Origin: Neomoorella stamsii
GTDB lineage: Bacteria; Bacillota; DSM-521; Neomoorellales; Neomoorellaceae
NCBI RefSeq assembly: GCF_002995805.1
Contig: NZ_PVXL01000052.1
Span: 1 to 34,764 of the forward strand
DNA length: 34,764 nt
Direction: 5' to 3'
Shown here: in pieces, positions 1-5,132 of the stretch
Layout of the letters: each line of letters opens with the position of its first letter
How positions within the stretch are numbered: position 1 is the stretch's first letter
The notes under the pieces: model-generated
The model's database searches: none
What the model saw: the letters and a program-made list of their open reading frames with translations, nothing else
What the model was told of the DNA's origin: nothing
Translations under genes and position numbers: made by a program

Positions 1-22
1 ATTTCTTTTGCACCTCATTCAT
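1..22 (-). CDS. Transposase N-terminus (partial, runs off left edge)
   Basis: An ATG on the minus strand 11 bases after AGGAGG opens a frame reading MNEVQKK and leaves the window. The same start occurs in the right-hand copy. Only seven residues are visible, so the transposase call comes from position inside a repeated element, not from homology. Confidence 0.35.
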
Positions 23-127
23 TCGGTTTCTCGCCTCCTGGTTGGTTTGTTTGTTTTGGTCTATTATTTTTTTACCAGGAGGCTTTTTTATTGGCAACAC
101 CTACCTTACATCATTACAGGAATGCTC
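5..127 (-). mobile_element. IS end, left copy (transposase reads out of window)
   Basis: These 123 bases are the exact reverse complement of 34642-34764. Read on the minus strand they run from a terminus near base 127 through a hairpin to a Shine-Dalgarno AGGAGG (minus, about 39-34) and an ATG at 22-20. This is the layout of the 5' end of an insertion sequence. The match to the other copy stops at base 127, where the flanks diverge, so that is the probable element boundary. The other end of the element is outside the window, so no terminal inverted repeat or target duplication can be read and I cannot name the family. Confidence 0.65.
33..90 (+). terminator. Hairpin of IS end: terminator on +, hides transposase RBS on -
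   Basis: GCCTCCTGGT (33-42) and ACCAGGAGGC (74-83) form a perfect 10-bp stem and are followed on the plus strand by TTTTTTA (84-90), so RNA leaving the element would terminate. In the transposase-sense RNA the 3' arm of the same stem contains the AGGAGG start signal, so read-through RNA entering the element would mask it. Confidence 0.6.
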
Positions 128-176
128 CATACCCACTACACGTCAAGGGGGAAATACTAAGGTAAGCTTGACTAAC

Positions 177-220
177 AAAACCTTCCCGGTTCTTATTAAG
201 GAGCCGGGAAGGTTTTTTAT
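177..220 (+). terminator. Strong rho-independent terminator
   Basis: AAAACCTTCCCGG (177-189) pairs with CCGGGAAGGTTTT (204-216), extended inward through TTC/GAG with one G-U pair, and is followed by more T. The stem is about 16 bp. It is also T-rich on the minus side and may act in both directions. No intact gene is left upstream: it sits between the IS end and a gene remnant, so its original gene was probably lost at the IS junction. Confidence 0.75.
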
Positions 221-259
221 GTAAGATACTTACAATCGCCTTGCTGGTCAGGAGAGGTA

Positions 260-485
260 ATGATAAAATATGTAGGTGTATCAAAATTCGTTTATTCAAA
301 ACGGATTCAGAAAATTGCTTTAGGTTCCCTTATTGTCTGTCGCTTTTTCGATAGAAAGTGAAGCAATGGATTATGGTTTTAGTATTGACGGCATCCTTGG
401 AATGGACTTTTTAACAAGCATTAAAGCAATAGTAGATTTATATACCTTGGAGGTACGCAGCTCCAATGTGCAACCTGCCTGTTGA
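260..485 (+). pseudogene. Retropepsin-like aspartic protease, C-terminal remnant with frameshift
   Basis: An ATG at 260 opens a frame containing KRIQKIALGSLIVCRF that stops at 359-361. The continuing protein lies one frame over from about 345 to the TGA at 483-485 and contains MDYGFSIDGILGMDFL and KAIVDLYTLEV. Joined at the T-run near 344-348, the two make the second half of a clan AA aspartic protease: the DGILGMDFL stretch and the following IDL-type strand are typical of the family. The first half with the catalytic DTG is absent; the IS end and a terminator lie where it should be. The remnant runs into the start of the esterase gene at 466. No function is expected. Confidence 0.65.
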
Positions 486-1086
486 TCTCGTAGGCATGGG
501 CGACAGCCTGACCTGGGGATACCCCTTTGGCCCGGAGGCTTCCTGGCTGGAGCTGGCGGCCAGGGAAACCGGCCTGGTAGTGGTAAACCAGGGTATAAGC
601 GGCGAAACGACGGGCGAAATGCTGGCCCGTTTCGACGATGATGTTATCCGGCTCCAGCCCCGGGTAGTAACTATTCTGGGAGGAACCAATGACGCCTGGG
701 CGGGATTTACCGTTACGGAAGTAATCGACAATGTCCGGGCTATGGTGGATAAGGCCCTCCGGGCCGGCATCCAGCCGGTAATGGCCCTGCCGCCGCCCCT
801 CTGTCAAACGGGTTCAGATATCCCTGTCCCCTTCCTGGAGAAGATGGCCGGTCTTCTTGAGGGTTACCGCGAGGCCTGCCGGGACCTGGCCCTGTCCCGG
901 GGAATAAAGCTGCTGGACTTTTATACCCCCCTCCTGGACCCGGCAACAGGATGGGGTAAAAAGGAATATTTTGTTGACGACGCCCACCCCGGCCGCCAGG
1001 GTTACCAGATCATGGCCAGGGTAGCCATTGATTTGTTCCGGCAGTTAAAGCAGCAAGCGAACAGACCGGTGCTCCACCGAAAATAG
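466..1086 (+). CDS. SGNH/GDSL-family esterase
   Basis: A 206-residue protein with the SGNH-hydrolase blocks: GMGDSLTWG near the N-terminus (nucleophile Ser of GDSL), NQGISGETT (block II Gly), GGTNDAW (block III Asn) and DDAHPGRQGY near the C-terminus (catalytic Asp and His). Such enzymes hydrolyse ester or thioester bonds of lipids, acyl or acetyl groups. No signal peptide is visible, so it is probably cytoplasmic, of the TesA/lysophospholipase-like type; the substrate cannot be read from sequence. The start is supported by TTGGAGGT 11 bases upstream. It has no operon partner and faces a convergent repressor gene. Family call firm, substrate unknown. Confidence 0.85.
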   Translation: MCNLPVDLVGMGDSLTWGYPFGPEASWLELAARETGLVVVNQGISGETTGEMLARFDDDVIRLQPRVVTILGGTNDAWAGFTVTEVIDNVRAMVDKALRAGIQPVMALPPPLCQTGSDIPVPFLEKMAGLLEGYREACRDLALSRGIKLLDFYTPLLDPATGWGKKEYFVDDAHPGRQGYQIMARVAIDLFRQLKQQANRPVLHRK

Positions 1087-1091
1087 TTATA

Positions 1092-1117
1092 CCCTCCAGA
1101 GGCAGGTTTCTGGAGGG
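1092..1117. terminator. Hairpin between convergent genes
   Basis: CCCTCCAGA (1092-1100) and TCTGGAGGG (1109-1117) form a 9-bp stem with an 8-base loop, between the stop of the esterase and the stop of the minus-strand repressor. Neither side has a clean T-run, so terminator strength is uncertain. Confidence 0.5.
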
Positions 1118-1141
1118 CGCACCACCAGCGGGGGTGTAACG

Positions 1142-1615
1142 TTAAGTATGCTCTTTATCATTATTTCTACCTGCCGGTAGGTCCGGGACACCGCACTGCC
1201 GCAGCCTTAGCCTTTCTTTTTCTATATCCTTCAAGGCCTGGTTCCAGTACCGGGCCAGTTTGGCTTTTTCCCGAGGTGTTAGTTCAGAGAGGCGTTTAAA
1301 TAAATCTTCAAACAGGGGATCGGCAAGAAAAGTCCTGACATCTGGTTCCTGGAGAAGCAAGGTTGTTTTCCGCTGCTTTTCATCCTGGGGTTCATAGACC
1401 ACTGGATGGGGAGTATCGGTCCGCCCCAGGAGAAAATCGACGGACACCTTAAAAAAATCCGCCAGCTTCTGCAGGGTTTCGGCATCGGGGGAACGCTTAT
1501 TCCTTTCATACATGGCAATGGTACTCTGGCCCATATTTAGCCGGCGGGCCATTTCAGCCTGGGTTAAGGCTTTTTCTTTACGTAAAGCTGCTAATCTTTC
1601 GCCAAGGGATTTCAT
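1142..1615 (-). CDS. XRE-family repressor (long form, 157 aa)
   Basis: The N-terminal 65 residues are a Cro/C1-type helix-turn-helix: LAALRKEKALTQAEMARRL is followed by GQSTIAMYERNKRSP and a DFFKVSVDFLLGR third segment. The rest (about 66-157) is charged, contains LTPREKAKLARYW, and has no recognised catalytic motif; it may dimerise or bind a partner. The start has a GGGGGG-rich site just upstream. It is divergent from a second XRE gene, and the shared 219-bp spacer holds two operator palindromes, so the pair probably cross-regulates like phage CI/Cro or SinR-type switches. No phage structural genes lie nearby. Confidence 0.85.
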   Translation of the reverse strand: MKSLGERLAALRKEKALTQAEMARRLNMGQSTIAMYERNKRSPDAETLQKLADFFKVSVDFLLGRTDTPHPVVYEPQDEKQRKTTLLLQEPDVRTFLADPLFEDLFKRLSELTPREKAKLARYWNQALKDIEKERLRLRQCGVPDLPAGRNNDKEHT

Positions 1616-1696
1616 GATAGCCCCCCAGTTGACTTATATGCTATAAGATTTGACAGTAATAATATCGTTGCCGGAAGCCAGCTAACTACTGCCAAT

Positions 1697-1745
1697 TTAA
1701 CACTCTTTGTGATAACAAACAATATTTTATCACTAATTGTGATAA
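1697..1745. promoter_or_regulatory. Paired 19-bp operators between divergent XRE genes
   Basis: TTATCACTAATTGTGATAA (1727-1745) is a perfect 7-5-7 palindrome. A second copy, TTAACACTCTTTGTGATAA (1697-1715), has the same layout with one mismatch. The centres are exactly 30 bp apart, about three helical turns, so bound dimers would lie on the same face of the DNA. A further GTGAT half-site lies at 1782-1786 inside the promoter of the rightward gene. The sites are probably bound by one or both flanking XRE proteins. Confidence 0.75.
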
Positions 1746-1762
1746 CTTAATCCAGTAATCCC

Positions 1763-1791
1763 TTGACATAAATTGCAAAACGTGATTAAAT
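1763..1791 (+). promoter_or_regulatory. Sigma-A promoter of the short XRE gene
   Basis: TTGACA at 1763-1768, a 17-base spacer, then TTAAAT at 1786-1791. The consensus -35 lies 18 bp downstream of the perfect operator, and the GTGAT half-site overlaps the end of the spacer, consistent with repression. Confidence 0.65.
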
Positions 1792-1834
1792 TATTACTAA
1801 CAGGAGTTTTTCCTAACCATATATGGTGATCTCT

Positions 1835-2041
1835 ATGCGAAATGAAAAAATGTACCAGTTACGCCGGGAGCGCGGCCTCACCCAGAAAAAGGTGGCGATA
1901 GCTGTAGGGATAACCCAAAGCGCCTATGCCATGATTGAAAAGGGCCAGCGTTACCCCAGGAAGGACACCATGAAGAAACTGGCCGATTTTTTCGGCCTGA
2001 CGGTAGATGAGTTGTTTTTTAGCAATAATAATCACGGATAG
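1835..2041 (+). CDS. XRE-family regulator (short form, Cro-like)
   Basis: A 68-residue single-domain helix-turn-helix protein: MYQLRRERGLTQKKVA, then GITQSAYAMIEKGQRYP, then KKLADFFGLTVDELFF. This is the small SinR/Cro/Xre type. An in-frame ATG at 1823 and GTG at 1826 would add 3-4 residues; I prefer the ATG at 1835 because homologues usually begin MRNEK-like and GGTGA sits just ahead, while AGGAG at 1802 is too far from 1823. It is divergent from the longer XRE gene across the paired operators and is followed by its own terminator. Confidence 0.8.
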   Translation: MRNEKMYQLRRERGLTQKKVAIAVGITQSAYAMIEKGQRYPRKDTMKKLADFFGLTVDELFFSNNNHG

Positions 2042-2069
2042 TGATAGCCCTGCCTGTTTAGTCAATGGC

Positions 2070-2084
2070 GTACACCTAGTGTAC
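2070..2084. repeat. Short perfect palindrome after XRE gene
   Basis: GTACAC-cta-GTGTAC, a perfect 6-bp inverted repeat just before the terminator. It could be a protein site or a small hairpin; nothing more can be said. Confidence 0.35.
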
Positions 2085-2097
2085 TTCCTTTTTTAAG

Positions 2098-2128
2098 GCT
2101 ACCTTTTTTTAAGGTAGCTTTTCTTTTG
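2098..2128 (+). terminator. Terminator of short XRE gene
   Basis: GCTACCTT (2098-2105) pairs with AAGGTAGC (2111-2118), followed by TTTTCTTTT. Confidence 0.8.
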
Positions 2129-2191
2129 CCATGGTATATAAAGGAAAACCGCCAGCGGATAAATATCACCGGGCGCTAATTCAAAAATCTG

Positions 2192-2222
2192 TCTCGCCAT
2201 CCGGCGAGATGTATTGTATAAT
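2192..2222 (+). promoter_or_regulatory. Promoter and overlapping palindrome before the sigma-54 activator
   Basis: A consensus -10 TATAAT lies at 2217-2222. At the expected -35 position the DNA is instead a perfect palindrome, TCTCGCC-atcc-GGCGAGA (2192-2209), and no good -35 hexamer is present. A weak promoter whose -35 region is a regulator site fits either autoregulation or activation by another protein. Confidence 0.55.
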
Positions 2223-2259
2223 AGATAAGGAAAAATAGTGCGGTTAAGGGTGGTATGTC

Positions 2260-4506
2260 ATGGAAATAGTGAAAACCATCACAGGTAAATGCCGGATGTG
2301 TTACGCCTGCATCCGTAACTGCCCGGTCAAAGCGATTAAAGTAGTTGAGGGCCAGGCCCGGGTGGTTCCTGAACTGTGTATAGCCTGCGGCCACTGTGTC
2401 CAGGTCTGTGCCCAGCAGGCCAAGCTGGTGGAACAGGAAATTGCCAAAGTGGAGCAATTTCTGGCCTCCGGCCGGACCATTGCCTGCCTGGCTCCTTCCT
2501 TTGTGGCCGAATTTCACCCGGCCTGGCCGGGCCAGGTGGTGGCAGCCTTAAAGCAGATGGGCTTTGCCGAAGTCCATGAAGTGGCCTTTGGCGCCCACCT
2601 GGTCACCCTGGAATACCGCCGCTACCTCCAGGAAGCCGGGGAACGCCAGGGCCTGATCAGTACCCCCTGCCCGGCAGTAGTAAACCTGGTAAGCAAGTAT
2701 TATCCCCGCCTTTTACCCCAGCTGGTGCCGGTAGTATCACCCATGATCGCCCTGGGCCGTTATCTTAAGACAAAGCTGGGGCCCGACAACCGCCTGGTCT
2801 TCATCGGTCCCTGCGTGGCCAAAAAAGGCGAGGCCCGCGAAGAAGAGGTGGCCGGGGCCATCGACGCCGTCCTTACCTTTCCTGAACTCAAGGAAATGCT
2901 GGCTGCGCGGCAAATCGACGTCAGTGCCTGCGGCAACCTCGACTTTGACAATGAACCGGCCTACCTGGGCCGGTTGTATCCTGTAGGAGGCGGCCTGCTC
3001 AGGAGTGCCGGGATTGATGCCGATATCCTGGCCAACCAGGTCCTGGTGGTGGAAGGCCGGGAGGACTGCCTGGAATTTTTGAAGGCCGTTAACGAGGGTA
3101 AAATGGTCCCCCAGATGGTCGATATGCTCTTCTGCAAGGGCTGTATCAACGGCCCTATGCAGGAAAATAAATTTTCTTCCTTCCGCCGGCGCAAAATTGT
3201 AGCCGAATTTACCCGCCAGGGATTGGAACAGGCTAAACCCAAACCCATAAACCTGGAAGGTATAAACTTACGCCGGGAATTCCATGATAAAACCATCTTC
3301 TTCCCCCGCCCCAGCGAGGCCGACATCCGGGGTATTCTAGCCGAACTGGGCAAACTGACGCCGGAAGACGAGTTGAACTGCGGTGCCTGTGGCTATCCTT
3401 CCTGCCGGGAGAAGGCTATTGCCGTCTATCACGGCCTGGCCGAAAACCGCATGTGCCTGCCCTATCTTATTGCCCAGCTGGAAAAAAGCAACCTGCACCT
3501 GCGCCAGGAACTCAAGGTCTTCCAGGGCCAGTTTGGCCAGCTGGTGGGTAATAGCGCCGCCATGCAGGAAGTCTATCGCCTGATTGAAAAGGTGGCCAAA
3601 ACTGACGCTACCGTCCTCATCCGCTGGGAAAGCGGTACCGGTAAGGAGCTGGTGGCCCGGGCCATCCACTACCACAGCCGCCGCAGTGAGGCGCCCTTCA
3701 TCAGCATCAATTGTGCCGCCCTGCCGGAAACTTTGCTGGAAAGCGAGCTTTTCGGCCATGCCCGGGGCGCCTTTACCGGGGCGGTGACGGCCAAAAAGGG
3801 GCTCTTTGAAGAAGCCCATGAGGGAACCATTTTCCTGGATGAAATCGGCGATATCAGCCTGGGACTGCAGAGTAAACTTTTACGGGTCCTCCAGGAAGGA
3901 GAATTTTTGCGGGTAGGAGAAACGAGGCCCACCCGGGTCAATGTCCGGGTGCTCGCGGCTACCAACCGCGACCTGGAGAAGGCCGTCAGGGAAGGTTCCT
4001 TCCGGCCCGAACTCTTTTACCGCCTCAATGTCATCAGCATCTGGCTGCCGCCCCTGCGCGAACGGCGGGACGATATTCCCTTGCTTGCCCGTCATTTCCT
4101 GGAAAAGATCAGCCGGCGCCTGGGCAAAGAGGTTACCGGCTTTACCAGCGAGGCCATGGACGCCCTGGTCCGGGCCGAATGGCCGGGCAACGTGCGGGAA
4201 CTGGAGAATGTCATCGAACGGGCGGTAATTTTAACAGAGGGGAAAAAAATCGAACTCGGCGACCTGCCGCGCCAGTTTCGCAATCTGGCAACAGGTACTT
4301 CGGGCTGGGCCTATACCAGGGGGATGAGCTTTAAAGAAGCGGTGACGGCCTATGAAACCAGCCTGATCGTGCAAGCCCTGGAAGAAAGCCAGTGGGTCCA
4401 GGCCCGGGCTGCAGAAATCCTGGGCTTGAAGCGCAGCACCCTCAATGAAATGATCAAACGCTATAACCTGCGGCCCGCGAATAAAAAAGTCAATACAAAC
4501 AAATGA
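2260..4506 (+). CDS. Sigma-54 activator fused to [FeFe]-hydrogenase-like and Fe-S domains
   Basis: A 748-residue sensor-regulator. Residues 1-55 hold two 4Fe-4S ferredoxin motifs (Cys 11, 14, 17, 21 and 40, 43, 46, 50). Residues about 70-330 are an iron-hydrogenase large-subunit C-terminal domain with equivalents of the H-cluster ligands: Cys137 (STPCPA), Cys185 (GPCVAKKGE), Cys292 and Cys295 (FCKGCINGP). A further Fe-S domain, CGACGYPSC, starts at Cys374. From about 430 comes an AAA+ sigma-54 interaction domain with GAFTGA, Walker B FLDEIGD and the RLNV/PPLRER segments, then a Fis-type helix-turn-helix near 715-740. Redox or H2 sensing is inferred from the domains. Oddity: the Walker A first Gly is Trp456 (WESGTGKE for GESGTGKE), a one-base change, so ATP use may be impaired. 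The likely target is the -24/-12 promoter downstream. Confidence 0.85.
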   Translation: MEIVKTITGKCRMCYACIRNCPVKAIKVVEGQARVVPELCIACGHCVQVCAQQAKLVEQEIAKVEQFLASGRTIACLAPSFVAEFHPAWPGQVVAALKQMGFAEVHEVAFGAHLVTLEYRRYLQEAGERQGLISTPCPAVVNLVSKYYPRLLPQLVPVVSPMIALGRYLKTKLGPDNRLVFIGPCVAKKGEAREEEVAGAIDAVLTFPELKEMLAARQIDVSACGNLDFDNEPAYLGRLYPVGGGLLRSAGIDADILANQVLVVEGREDCLEFLKAVNEGKMVPQMVDMLFCKGCINGPMQENKFSSFRRRKIVAEFTRQGLEQAKPKPINLEGINLRREFHDKTIFFPRPSEADIRGILAELGKLTPEDELNCGACGYPSCREKAIAVYHGLAENRMCLPYLIAQLEKSNLHLRQELKVFQGQFGQLVGNSAAMQEVYRLIEKVAKTDATVLIRWESGTGKELVARAIHYHSRRSEAPFISINCAALPETLLESELFGHARGAFTGAVTAKKGLFEEAHEGTIFLDEIGDISLGLQSKLLRVLQEGEFLRVGETRPTRVNVRVLAATNRDLEKAVREGSFRPELFYRLNVISIWLPPLRERRDDIPLLARHFLEKISRRLGKEVTGFTSEAMDALVRAEWPGNVRELENVIERAVILTEGKKIELGDLPRQFRNLATGTSGWAYTRGMSFKEAVTAYETSLIVQALEESQWVQARAAEILGLKRSTLNEMIKRYNLRPANKKVNTNK

Positions 4507-4514
4507 ACATGATA

Positions 4515-4599
4515 CAAAAATATGGATAGATATAAAGCCGTATTTTTGGGGCTATCAAGGTCAGGGAATCCAAATAACTGTATTATTACACCGGATTCC
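4515..4599. promoter_or_regulatory. Two inverted repeats upstream of the sigma-54 promoter (possible activator sites)
   Basis: CAAAAATA (4515-4522) with TATTTTTG (4541-4548), and GGAATCC (4565-4571) with GGATTCC (4593-4599), are both perfect. They centre about 160 and 110 bp upstream of the start expected from the -24/-12 promoter at 4664, the usual range for enhancer-binding proteins. The first could instead be a weak hairpin after the activator gene. The site assignment is inference. Confidence 0.35.
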
Positions 4600-4620
4600 A
4601 GGTTTGTAAAAAAGACGACT

Positions 4621-4657
4621 TTCGCAAGGCCTCTCAAGGCGCGAAGGCCGTTTTTTT
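4621..4657 (+). terminator. Terminator after the sigma-54 activator
   Basis: TTCGC (4621-4625) pairs with GCGAA (4641-4645), and the inner GCCT/AGGC closes a 4-base loop with a 3-base bulge on the 5' arm. Seven T follow at 4651-4657. It ends seven bases before the -24/-12 promoter and so insulates the next unit. Confidence 0.7.
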
Positions 4658-4663
4658 ATGGCC

Positions 4664-4679
4664 TGGCACGGGATTTGCA
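4664..4679 (+). promoter_or_regulatory. Sigma-54 (-24/-12) promoter
   Basis: TGGCACGGGATTTGCA matches the RpoN consensus (TGGCACG-N4-TTGCA) at every defined position, with the GG and GC doublets correctly spaced. Transcription would start near 4690. It lies 158 bp after a sigma-54 activator gene, which makes that protein the natural regulator. The first confident gene downstream is the small ORF at 4842. Confidence 0.85.
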
Positions 4680-4841
4680 TCTTTGATAAGATAGTGAAGG
4701 GAAGTACAAAAAACCGTTCAGGGGGGATTTTCAACCACTGGGGAGGGGGAAACGACCTTGTAGGCGAAGAATGACGCAACTGTTAAAAAAGTATGGTAAA
4801 ATAACTCTAGCAAAAGGAATTTTCCAAGGGAGGCGTTAAAA

Positions 4842-5027
4842 ATGGCCCAGGTTTTAGCCCAGGTAGAATACACGCGTGGACTGCCCACCCTAACAGCTAA
4901 CGAGTTAAATGCAGCTTATGCCCGCCTGGATGAACGTTATAACTGCCTGCGGTCCAACTGGGACTGGTTTGTGGGGGCTGATTATTCGCCCAATGATAAA
5001 GCCCTGTGCCGGGTGGACCAAAACTAA
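4842..5027 (+). CDS. Small protein of unknown function, sigma-54 target candidate
   Basis: A 61-residue protein I do not recognise. It is acidic in its middle, has no membrane segment or signal peptide, has two Cys (in RYNCLRS and KALCRV) not arranged as a known metal motif, and an aromatic patch SNWDWFVGADYS. A GGGAGGCG site lies 8 bases before the ATG and a terminator follows the stop, so it is expressed as a unit. The leader from the -24/-12 start is about 150 bases; a second -10-like TAAAAT at 4797-4802 may give an independent start. Being the only good gene between an RpoN promoter and a terminator, it is probably controlled by the hydrogenase-like activator. Confidence 0.65.
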   Translation: MAQVLAQVEYTRGLPTLTANELNAAYARLDERYNCLRSNWDWFVGADYSPNDKALCRVDQN

Positions 5028-5052
5028 GATGTTAACTACAGACGACATTTTT

Positions 5053-5091
5053 ACGCCGGGAGCGGTAAAATATTCGCTGCCGGCGTTTTTT
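5053..5091 (+). terminator. Terminator after small ORF
   Basis: ACGCCGG (5053-5059) and AGCG (5061-5064) pair with CGCT (5075-5078) and CCGGCGT (5080-5086) across one G-G mismatch, followed by TTTTT. Confidence 0.85.
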
Positions 5092-5108
5092 ATTGCCTTT
5101 CCTGGCGG

Positions 5109-5114
5109 TATAAT
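5109..5114 (+). promoter_or_regulatory. Probable -10 of the U32 gene
   Basis: A perfect TATAAT 18 bases before the start codon region. The -35 would fall in the T-run of the preceding terminator and is not recognisable. Confidence 0.45.
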
Positions 5115-5132
5115 ATCCTTTGAGGTGGCACA

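Noticed and set aside
42..224. 60-codon frame in the left IS end
   Set aside because: It reads through the hairpin antisense to the transposase start and across the IS boundary; no coding character.
421..807. 128-codon minus-strand frame
   Set aside because: Antisense to the esterase gene; its sequence has no family resemblance.
1142..2041. Prophage immunity region
   Set aside because: Only the two repressors are present; no integrase, attachment site or structural phage genes are seen in the window.
4772..4774. TGA as selenocysteine in the short ORF after the sigma-54 promoter
   Set aside because: The frame would add only three codons and no SECIS-like hairpin is evident after it.
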